From NCBI GenBank assembly GCA_031288215.1, contig JAITRV010000117.1, positions 1 through 10,146 of the forward strand: a stretch of 10,146 nt of DNA, written 5' to 3'. Under the pieces are notes generated by a model that was given only the letters and a program-made list of their open reading frames with translations, did no database searches and was not told where the DNA came from. Shown one piece after another: positions 5,412 through 10,146 of the stretch. Source of the DNA: Spirochaetaceae bacterium (GTDB lineage: Bacteria; Spirochaetota; Spirochaetia; Treponematales; Breznakiellaceae). How positions within the stretch are numbered: position 1 is the stretch's first letter; the number at the start of each line of letters is the position of its first letter. The position numbers were made by a program, and so were the translations under genes.

Positions 5412-6488
5412 GTGGAAAAATTTGCCGATGAAGCCTATATAGAAGTTTCCTCCGGTGCAGGCGGGAATGGGTGCGTCAGTTTCCGGCGGGAAAAGTATGT
5501 TCCCAAGGGCGGCCCCTCCGGGGGAGACGGCGGCCGGGGCGGGGACGTGGTCTTCGTGGTCCGCCGCAACCTCCGTACCCTGGCCCATCTGCGGTACCGG
5601 CAGCGCTTTAAGGCCGAGAACGGCCGGGACGGGGAGGGCTCCCAGCGTTACGGCCGGAACGGGGCCGACGTGATCATCCCCGTTCCCCCGGGAACGGTCC
5701 TGAAGGACGCCGGCACCGGGGAGCTTATCCGGGATTTCAGCCGGGACGAGGGGAGCTTCGTCTTCCTCAAGGGGGGAAACGGGGGCTGGGGGAACGTTCA
5801 TTTCAAGTCTTCGGTGAACCAGGCCCCCCGGAAGGCCCTGCCGGGGAAGATCGGCCGGAAACGGCAGCTCCGGGTGGAACTGCGGATCCTCGCGGATATC
5901 GGCCTCGTGGGCTTCCCCAACGCGGGAAAATCCTCCCTCCTGGACCGCTTCACCAACGCCCGGCCCAAAATCGCCCCCTACCCCTTCACCACCAAGATCC
6001 CCAACCTGGGGGTCCTGACCCTGGATGACCGGGACATCATCCTCGCCGACATTCCGGGCCTCATCGAGGGGGCTTCCGGCGGCCTGGGCCTGGGAATCCG
6101 CTTCCTCAAGCATATCTCCCGGACCGCCGCCCTGGCCTTCCTCATCGACCTCTCCGCGGACAACTACCGGGAAGCTTTCGGCATCCTCTCCCGGGAACTG
6201 GCGGCCTACTCCCCCGAGCTGGTCCGCAAGCGGCGGGTCATCCTGGGGACCAAGACGGACCTGGAGGGCGCGGCGGAACGGCTGGAAGAGCTCAAGGCCG
6301 CCCTGGCGGGGGAACGGGTCCTGGGGCTTTCGGTCTTTTCCGGGGAGGGCCTTTCCGAAACCGCCGCGGTCTTTGCGGCCCTGGCGGACGCGGCCGCCGC
6401 CGAGGACGGGACCGCCGCCGCTGCCGCAGACGCGGATGCGGACGCAACCGGGGCCGAAGACGTTTCCGGCGGGGCGGGGGGCCTATGA
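5412..6488 (+). CDS. obgE: Obg-family GTPase (ribosome assembly)
   Basis: Obg is an essential GTPase that binds the 50S precursor and is linked to the stringent response. The 358-residue product has the glycine-rich Obg fold (1-158; GGNGCVSFRREKYVPKGG and GGDGGRGG) and the G domain: G1 GFPNAGKSS (167-175), switch I PFTT (191-194), G3 DIPGLIEGA (213-221), G4 TKTD (280-283) where NKxD is usual, and G5 SVFSGEGL (307-314). No C-terminal OCT domain is seen; instead the protein ends in an Ala/Asp/Glu-rich tail (about 324-358). The GTG start at 5412 gives the typical MEKFADEAYI. The nearest purine block AGGGAG (5404-5409) is only two bases away, so initiation may be weak. The ATG at 5399 is in another frame. 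The stop overlaps the next start as ATGA. Confidence 0.96.
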   Translation: MEKFADEAYIEVSSGAGGNGCVSFRREKYVPKGGPSGGDGGRGGDVVFVVRRNLRTLAHLRYRQRFKAENGRDGEGSQRYGRNGADVIIPVPPGTVLKDAGTGELIRDFSRDEGSFVFLKGGNGGWGNVHFKSSVNQAPRKALPGKIGRKRQLRVELRILADIGLVGFPNAGKSSLLDRFTNARPKIAPYPFTTKIPNLGVLTLDDRDIILADIPGLIEGASGGLGLGIRFLKHISRTAALAFLIDLSADNYREAFGILSRELAAYSPELVRKRRVILGTKTDLEGAAERLEELKAALAGERVLGLSVFSGEGLSETAAVFAALADAAAAEDGTAAAAADADADATGAEDVSGGAGGL

Positions 6489-7675
6489 AGGTAGCGATCC
6501 TGGGGGGCAGCTTTAACCCCATCCACCTGGGGCACCTCTTTGTGGCGGACCGGGTCCTTTCGGCCTTCGGCTATGACCGCCTGATCCTCGTCCCGGCCTT
6601 TCAGTCCCCCTTCAAGGCCGCCGCGGATACGGCCGCGCCCGCGGACCGGCTGGATATGCTGATCGCTTCGATTACCGCTGATCCCCGGATCACCGTCGAC
6701 GACTGCGAAATCCGGCGGGAGGGGATCTCCTACACCATTGATACCATCGCCGACATCCTCGCCCGCTACCGGCCCGAGGGGAAACCGGCCCTTGTCCTGG
6801 GGGACGATCTGGCCCGGGGCTTTGATCGCTGGAGAAACGCCCCGGAGCTTGCGGCCCTGGCGGACGTCGTCATCGCCCACCGCCTCAGCGCCGGCGACAT
6901 CCCTTTCCCCTTCCCCCACCGGCGGCTTCGGAACGAGATCATGGACCTTTCCTCCGGGATGGTGCGGGAACGGATCCGGCAGGGGGGGAACTGGCGCAGC
7001 CTGGTCCCCGAGGGCGCCCGGCTCATCATCGAGGACCGCCGGCTCTACGGCGCGTCCCCCGCCGGACCCCCGCCGGACCCTTCGGCCTTCCCCCCCGTCA
7101 CCTGGGAACTCATCGCCCGGGTCGAGAGCGCCGCCCGATCCGCCCTGAGCCCGGGGCGCTTCCTCCATTCCCGGAACACCGCCCTCCTGTCCCACGATCT
7201 GGCCCTCCAATTCGGCCTCGATCCCGCCGGGGCCTACCTGGCGGGGATAGCCCACGACATCTGCAAATCCCTTCCGGGGGAGGAACTGACCCGGCTGGCC
7301 AAGAAGGATAAGGGGGGTATCTCCGAACTGGAACGGAAAAAGCCCTCCCTCCTCCATGCCCGGGCCGGGGCGGTCATGCTCCGGGATCGTTTTTGTATCT
7401 GCCATGAGGACATCCTGGAGGCGGTGCGTTTCCATACCACCGGGGATATGGCCATGGGCCCCCTGGCAAAAATCGTATACATCGCCGACAAGATCGAGCC
7501 CTCCCGGGAACAGGTGGACCGCGGGCTTCGGGAATTCCGGAACTTCACCGTGCTGGACCGCTTCTTCGAGGCGGTGCTGGGGGAGACCGTGGCGTACCTC
7601 AATTCCCGCAAAATGGACATATCCGGGGGAACCAAGCGGCTGCTGGCGGCAATCCGGAAGAGGAGCGGGGAATGA
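6485..7675 (+). CDS. nadD: NadD-YqeK fusion: nicotinate-nucleotide adenylyltransferase plus HD-domain Ap4A hydrolase
   Basis: This is a two-domain cytoplasmic enzyme of 396 residues. Residues 1-190 are NadD, which joins NaMN and ATP to form deamido-NAD: nucleotidyltransferase motif GGSFNPIHLGH (7-17) and LVLGDDLARGFDRWRN (103-118). The second motif, usually ISSTxxR, reads LSSGMVR (155-161), with Gly where Thr or Ser is usual. After a Pro-rich linker (190-205), residues 206-396 are YqeK-like HD hydrolase, a family shown to split Ap4A symmetrically. Metal or active-site candidates are His228, His257-Asp258 (AGIAHDICK), His291 (LLHARAG), His317 (RFHTTGDMAMGPLAKIVYIADKIEPSR) and Asp335. In many bacteria nadD and yqeK are adjacent separate genes; fused forms are known elsewhere. 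Start and stop both lie in ATGA overlaps with its neighbours, so it is firmly in the operon. Confidence 0.92.
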   Translation: MKVAILGGSFNPIHLGHLFVADRVLSAFGYDRLILVPAFQSPFKAAADTAAPADRLDMLIASITADPRITVDDCEIRREGISYTIDTIADILARYRPEGKPALVLGDDLARGFDRWRNAPELAALADVVIAHRLSAGDIPFPFPHRRLRNEIMDLSSGMVRERIRQGGNWRSLVPEGARLIIEDRRLYGASPAGPPPDPSAFPPVTWELIARVESAARSALSPGRFLHSRNTALLSHDLALQFGLDPAGAYLAGIAHDICKSLPGEELTRLAKKDKGGISELERKKPSLLHARAGAVMLRDRFCICHEDILEAVRFHTTGDMAMGPLAKIVYIADKIEPSREQVDRGLREFRNFTVLDRFFEAVLGETVAYLNSRKMDISGGTKRLLAAIRKRSGE

Positions 7676-8904
7676 TCCGGGCAAAAGTCGACGCCAGCCC
7701 CCTCCTTTTGGCCCTGATAGGGCTCCTCCTTTTGGGGGGATGCCTGTTCGCCTTCTTCTCCCTCCGAATCGACCCCATGGAGGAGGCCCTTTCCGGGGAC
7801 CGGGTGATCAATATCCTCCTGGTCATTGAAGAGGATAAAAAGCCCCTCTGTTCCTATGTGTTCCTCTACTATCCCGCCACCAAGCGGGCGGCGGTCTTCG
7901 ATATTCCCGGCGAGGTGGGGCTCATCATCCAGCGGATAAACCGGGTGGACCGGATCGACACCCTCTACGATTCCCAGCGGATTGCCCCCTTTGAAAACGA
8001 GATCGAAAAACTCCTGGAACTGGACATCAGCTATTCCATTGTGTTTACCCTGGAAAACCTGGGAAAAATCGTGGATCTCATCGAAGGGGTAGAAATCTTC
8101 ATCCCTTCGGCGGTGGAGATCTACGACGGGGAGCCCATCCTCTTTCCGGCGGGGCTTATCCGCTTGGACGGGGAAAAGACCCGGACCTACCTGACCTACG
8201 AACTCCCCGAGGAAGACCCGGAACTGGCGAGGTTCCGGCGGCAGCGGTTCTTCCTGGGCTTCATCATGGCCTTGGGAGAAAAGAACGAATTCCTCAAGAA
8301 CCCCCGGGTTGCCCAGGTCTATTTTTCCCTCCTCAGAACCGGCATGAATCAGCACGAGCAGGCCCGGTTTTTCGATGAATTTGCCGGCATCGACACCGAC
8401 CGCATATCCATCCAATCCATAAGCGGGATCAGCCGCCAGGTTTCAGGGCAGAGCCTGCTTTTCCCCCACTATGACGGCAGCCTGATCAAAGAAATCGTGC
8501 GCCAGACCCTGGGGACCCTCACCCGGCAGGTTGAGGGGGCCGTCACGGAGCGGGTCTTTACCGTGGAGGTGCTGAACGGCACCGCCGCCACGGGCCTCGC
8601 GGGCAGAACCGCGGAACTGCTGCGGGGTTTTGGGTACGATGTGATTTCCATCGAAAACGCGGAGCGGAACGATTACGAATATACCGAGATCATCGACCGG
8701 AGCGGCTATGGGGATATCGCGAAAATCTTTGCGGAGATCATTCGGTGCGAAAATATCCGCTACGAATCCTCGAATTCCGGCGGCAGCGGGCCGGAATTCG
8801 ATCTCGATTCACCAACTAACCCGCAAAATTATGAATATAAAGCGGACTTTACCATCATCTTAGGAAGGGATTTTAATGGACGATACGTTAACGGCAGACA
8901 ATAA
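7672..8904 (+). CDS. Divergent LytR/CpsA/Psr-type membrane protein with LytR_C domain
   Basis: The 410-residue protein has one N-terminal hydrophobic segment (9-30) and a large presumably extracytoplasmic part. An LGGC sequence at 21-24 could be read as a lipobox, but hydrophobicity continues past the Cys, so a signal anchor is likelier. Residues about 45-205 follow the layout of LCP domains (INILLVIEE, FDIPGEVG, LGKIVDLIEGVEIFIP, AGLIRLDGEKTRTYL, RFRRQRFFLGF). The catalytic-type SIPRD is DIPGE here, and the YARxR segment is lost. Residues 296-398 carry a LytR_C pattern (VFTVEVLNGTAATGLAGRTAELLRGFGYDVISI) interrupted by a polar insert (366-388). AGGAG (7661-7665) is six bases before the ATG. 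It overlaps rsfS by 29 bp. LCP enzymes attach glycopolymers to peptidoglycan; that role is doubtful given the lost arginines. Confidence 0.75.
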   Translation: MIRAKVDASPLLLALIGLLLLGGCLFAFFSLRIDPMEEALSGDRVINILLVIEEDKKPLCSYVFLYYPATKRAAVFDIPGEVGLIIQRINRVDRIDTLYDSQRIAPFENEIEKLLELDISYSIVFTLENLGKIVDLIEGVEIFIPSAVEIYDGEPILFPAGLIRLDGEKTRTYLTYELPEEDPELARFRRQRFFLGFIMALGEKNEFLKNPRVAQVYFSLLRTGMNQHEQARFFDEFAGIDTDRISIQSISGISRQVSGQSLLFPHYDGSLIKEIVRQTLGTLTRQVEGAVTERVFTVEVLNGTAATGLAGRTAELLRGFGYDVISIENAERNDYEYTEIIDRSGYGDIAKIFAEIIRCENIRYESSNSGGSGPEFDLDSPTNPQNYEYKADFTIILGRDFNGRYVNGRQ

Positions 8905-9250
8905 GGCCTTGGCCCTGGCCTTGGGGGCCCTGATTCGGGACCACAAGGGGATAGATGTGGTGGTGATGGATCTCAGGCCCCTCAATATATGGACCGATTT
9001 CTTTATCATCGCCACGGTTTCCTCCCACACCCATCTCCAGGGCCTCCGGCGGGCCGTCAAGGAATTCGCCGGCCTCCGCGGAATCGACATCCCCGGCCGG
9101 TCCCGCAGGCTTTCCTCCGGGGATGAGTGGAACCTCATTGATATCGGAACCATCGTCGTCCATCTCATGACGGCAAAAACCCGCGGTTTCTATGAATTGG
9201 AGCGGCTCTGGGGCGCCGCTGAAATCCTTTCCCTCTCAGAAGCCCGGTAA
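8876..9250 (+). CDS. rsfS: Ribosomal silencing factor RsfS (Iojap/YbeB family)
   Basis: RsfS binds L14 on the 50S subunit and blocks joining with the 30S, lowering translation in starvation. The 124-residue product has the family core: IDVVVMDLRPLNIWTDFFIIATVSSHTHLQ (26-55) and WNLIDIGTIVVHLMTAKTRGFYELERLWG (85-113). Length is usual. AAGGGA (8865-8870) lies five bases before the ATG, inside the 3' end of the preceding gene. The stop codon TAA (9248-9250) forms the loop between CCGG-rich arms CCCGG and CCGGG. It is the last gene of the operon, which thus opens and closes with 50S-related functions. In many bacteria rsfS also follows nadD and yqeK. Confidence 0.95.
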   Translation: MDDTLTADNKALALALGALIRDHKGIDVVVMDLRPLNIWTDFFIIATVSSHTHLQGLRRAVKEFAGLRGIDIPGRSRRLSSGDEWNLIDIGTIVVHLMTAKTRGFYELERLWGAAEILSLSEAR

Positions 9251-9253
9251 CCG

Positions 9254-9285
9254 GGATTGCCGCGCGGCCCCCCGCAAAGCAATCC
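9254..9285. repeat. Inverted repeat just after rsfS
   Basis: GGATTGC (9254-9260) and GCAATCC (9279-9285) are exact inverse complements around an 18-base GC-rich loop. Together with CCCGG-TAA-CCGGG over the rsfS stop (9243-9255), the first 35 bases after rsfS can fold. No T run follows. This may be a transcript 3'-end structure or chance in GC-rich DNA. Confidence 0.4.
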
Positions 9286-9332
9286 GCCCCCGCGCCGGAC
9301 GTGCCGCCGTCTGCGGGAACTGAGTCCTCGGA

Positions 9333-9381
9333 GCCTGTGGGAGCCGATCCCACAGGCCCGCCCCGCGGGGGGAAGGTTTTT
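9333..9381 (+). terminator. Probable terminator of the rplU-rsfS operon
   Basis: GCCTGTGGGA (9333-9342) and TCCCACAGGC (9348-9357) form a perfect 10-bp stem with a 5-base loop. A short GC palindrome CCCCGCGGGG (9361-9370) and a T5 run (9377-9381) follow. The T run is 19 bases past the main stem, so this is not a textbook intrinsic terminator; the second palindrome is nearer. The minus-strand gene ends at 9396, so the structure lies between convergent genes and may serve both, though no T run is seen in the minus direction. Confidence 0.5.
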
Positions 9382-9395
9382 CTGACAAAGAGAGA

Positions 9396-9725
9396 CTATT
9401 CGTCGAATTCGTCGTAATCCATGTCTTCTTCGTAGTCGTAATCTTCTTCGTCGTCTTCGTCATAGTCGTCATCGTCATCTTCATCATCATCGTCAAAGTC
9501 GTCGTCGAAGTCGTCGTCGAAGTCGTCGTCCATGTCGTCGAAATCATCTTCGTCATCAAGATCGTCGTCGTCTTCATCGTCATCGCCGATGGCAAAAAAG
9601 AAGGGATAAAAACTGTCTTCCTGCTCGCCTGACAGGGGCATCAAGGCGAGCAGACCTGACGGGTCGCATCCGTCCGCGGAAAACCGCTCATTCATGGTCT
9701 CGTCCAGAACCATCATTGTCTCCAT
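9396..9725 (-). CDS. Small protein with an extreme Asp/Glu-rich C-terminal tail, function unknown
   Basis: I do not recognise a family. The 109-residue frame has a short N-terminal part (1-47, ending SFYPFFFAIG) and then a tail (48-109) made almost entirely of Asp and Glu with spaced Phe, Tyr and Met, including FDDD units every four residues. There is no signal peptide or membrane segment. The first ATG (9723-9725) has no ribosome binding site, but GGAG (minus strand 9723-9720) lies six bases before an ATG at 9711-9713, so translation may start there and give 105 residues. A -35/-10 pair is present upstream, supporting a real gene. Such tails occur in DNA mimics, the RNA polymerase delta subunit of Firmicutes and cation-binding proteins; nothing here selects among these. 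It is convergent with rsfS. Low-complexity coding sequence leaves some risk that it is spurious. Confidence 0.65.
   Translation of the reverse strand: METMMVLDETMNERFSADGCDPSGLLALMPLSGEQEDSFYPFFFAIGDDDEDDDDLDDEDDFDDMDDDFDDDFDDDFDDDDEDDDDDYDEDDEEDYDYEEDMDYDEFDE
9496..9531. repeat. 12-bp tandem repeat encoding FDDD units
   Basis: Three units of AAGTCGTCGTCG (9496-9507, 9508-9519, 9520-9531, the last with one change) lie in tandem on the + strand. Read on the minus strand each encodes an Asp-rich block with one Phe. The whole tail (about 9399-9582) is built from GAC/GAT/GAA-type triplets and is likely prone to in-frame length change. Confidence 0.85.
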
Positions 9726-9728
9726 ATA

Positions 9729-9744
9729 AAATTGATTTCAATTT
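9729..9744 (-). promoter_or_regulatory. 16-bp perfect inverted repeat in the 5'UTR of the acidic-protein gene
   Basis: AAATTGA and TCAATTT flank a central TT, giving AAATTGATTTCAATTT. It lies between the predicted transcription start (about 9757) and the first ATG (9725) of the minus-strand gene. It is a plausible operator or weak AU hairpin; in AT-rich DNA chance is also possible. Confidence 0.4.
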
Positions 9745-9763
9745 AAAGAATAATTTCTATTGA

Positions 9764-9793
9764 AACATAAGGGAGACCTTCATAAGATGTCAA
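9764..9793 (-). promoter_or_regulatory. Sigma-70-type promoter of the acidic-protein gene
   Basis: On the minus strand TTGACA (9793-9788, perfect -35) is followed after 18 bp by TATGTT (9769-9764, 4 of 6 to the -10 consensus). Transcription would begin near 9757, leaving a leader of about 32 bases before the first ATG. Confidence 0.55.
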
Positions 9794-9905
9794 CTACTTT
9801 TGCGAATAAATGACAAAAATTTTCAATATTTTACAAATCTTTCTTCAATAGTGGTTCTTTTTGGTGCCAGGCACTCTTTAAGCAATTTAACCACGGACCA
9901 AACGC

Positions 9906-9970
9906 CGGACCATAGGTCCGCCAACACGGACAAACGCATGAATTTCAGACAACAGCGGACCATAGGTCCG
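9906..9970. repeat. Two identical 15-bp palindromes 50 bp apart
   Basis: CGGACCATAGGTCCG occurs at 9906-9920 and 9956-9970. Each is a perfect 6-bp inverted repeat around ATA. As DNA they could bind a dimeric regulator on nearly the same helical face; as RNA they would be two tight hairpins. Confidence 0.85.
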
Positions 9971-9988
9971 GTTCTTCTTCTTTTTTTG

Positions 9989-10042
9989 AGTAAATGCTGT
10001 TGCCCTGCGGTTCATCCAGGGCTCCTGCATTTACTTTTTTTT
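9989..10042 (+). terminator. Strong intrinsic terminator-like hairpin on the + strand
   Basis: Outer arms AGTAAATGC (9989-9997) and GCATTTACT (10027-10035) pair perfectly over 9 bp. Inner arms GCCCTG (10002-10007) and CAGGGC (10017-10022) pair over 6 bp, separated from the outer stem by a symmetric 4+4 internal loop. Eight T follow directly (10035-10042). In the minus direction no T run follows. No protein gene on this strand lies between the rsfS terminator and this hairpin, so it may end a small untranslated transcript. Confidence 0.65.
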
Positions 10043-10117
10043 CATACTTTTTTATGAGATAATCGTCTTGGTGCCTTGATTACTCTCAATGACTCGATAG
10101 ATCCAAAGAAATTTAAC

Positions 10118-10146
10118 CACGGACCACACGGACAAACACGGACAAA
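10118..10146. repeat. Start of a CACGGAC short-period array at the window edge
   Basis: CACGGAC recurs at 10118-10124, 10127-10133 and 10137-10143, with steps of 9 and 10 bases and CA or AAA between. It directly follows the second copy of the 17-bp repeat. Related pieces (ACACGGACAAAC at 9924-9935) follow the first copy. The array is cut by the window end, so its length is unknown. Confidence 0.75.

Larger units (their letters stand above)
9884..10126. repeat. 17-bp direct repeat AATTTAACCACGGACCA
   Basis: The sequence occurs at 9884-9900 and again at 10110-10126, 226 bp apart start to start. Each copy leads into further CGGAC-containing sequence. The copies enclose the two 15-bp palindromes and the terminator-like hairpin. 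A dispersed intergenic repeat family is the simplest reading; no transposase or target-site duplication is visible. Confidence 0.85.
9794..10146. other. AT-rich intergenic region without a convincing gene
   Basis: About 350 bases, much richer in A and T than the genes to the left. A plus-strand frame of 85 codons ending at 10057 runs straight through both palindromes and the terminator hairpin, has no ribosome binding site and looks like no protein, so I reject it. The stretch holds an 11-bp palindrome GTGCCAGGCAC (9864-9874), two identical 15-bp palindromes, a terminator-like hairpin, a 17-bp direct repeat and a short-period array at the edge, each listed separately. Confidence 0.7.

Noticed and set aside
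6206..7684. Minus-strand open frame (492 codons) opposite obg and nadD
   Set aside because: It is antisense to two genes with intact catalytic motifs; stop codons are simply rare in this frame at high GC.
7672..7746. LGGC as a spirochaetal lipobox making the LytR-type protein a lipoprotein
   Set aside because: The hydrophobic stretch continues six residues beyond the Cys, which fits a signal anchor better, though relaxed spirochaetal lipoboxes leave some doubt.
9333..9357. Resemblance of the CCTGTGGGAGC hairpin to Pseudomonas REP elements
   Set aside because: Only the arm is similar and just one copy is present in a non-pseudomonad context; treated as a terminator hairpin.
9396..9595. Acidic tail region as a CRISPR or satellite array
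   Set aside because: The repeats are triplet-based and in frame with a protein with its own promoter; there are no spacer-like unique segments.
9800..10057. 85-codon plus-strand frame
   Set aside because: No ribosome binding site and no protein-like conservation; it passes through both palindromes and the terminator hairpin.

Overview
The window is chromosomal DNA from a GC-rich bacterium. Almost everything up to about 9250 is coding, on the + strand, with tight spacing and ATGA overlaps. The run rplU - prp-like - rpmA - obg - nadD/yqeK - LytR-type protein - rsfS resembles the order I recall from Treponema, and the proteins look spirochaetal, so a high-GC Treponema-like spirochaete is my best guess. 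This rests on gene order and protein appearance only; no rRNA is present to confirm it.

Region 1 (1-4294) is a phosphate-response cluster: pstB (ATPase of the phosphate importer), phoU (metal-binding negative regulator linking transporter to kinase), phoB (response regulator) and phoR (membrane histidine kinase). An array with 11-bp periodicity resembling a PHO box precedes pstB at the left edge. A 14-bp tandem repeat fills the phoU-phoB gap. A CCCCGG hexamer repeat in phoR encodes a Pro-Gly run in the predicted extracytoplasmic part.

Region 2 (4291-9250) is a ribosome-biogenesis and housekeeping operon. A good sigma-70-type promoter (TTGACG-N18-TATAAT) overlaps the phoR stop codon, and a perfect inverted repeat sits over the predicted start of the transcript and the edge of the rplU ribosome binding site. 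Genes: rplU (L21), a Prp-like cysteine protease, rpmA (L27), obg (ribosome-assembly GTPase), a NadD-YqeK fusion (NAD synthesis plus probable Ap4A hydrolase), a divergent LytR/CpsA/Psr-type membrane protein with a LytR_C domain, and rsfS (ribosomal silencing factor). The start of prp has undergone a partial tandem duplication, leaving a 26-codon leader ORF that is a degenerate copy of the Prp N-terminus and whose stop overlaps the real start.

Region 3 (9251-10146) is different: hairpin-rich DNA after rsfS including a likely terminator, then a minus-strand gene for a small protein with an extreme Asp/Glu tail and its own promoter (TTGACA-N18-TATGTT), then about 420 bases of AT-rich DNA with no convincing gene. 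That stretch holds two identical 15-bp palindromes exactly 50 bp apart, a strong plus-strand terminator-like hairpin with no gene in front of it, a 17-bp direct repeat, and the beginning of a CACGGAC short-period array running off the window. I see no tRNA, rRNA, CRISPR array, transposase or phage gene.

No single undescribed system stands out. The best leads are the duplicated prp start, Prp beside an L27 without the cleavable extension, the acidic protein, and the possible small RNA between 9840 and 10042.
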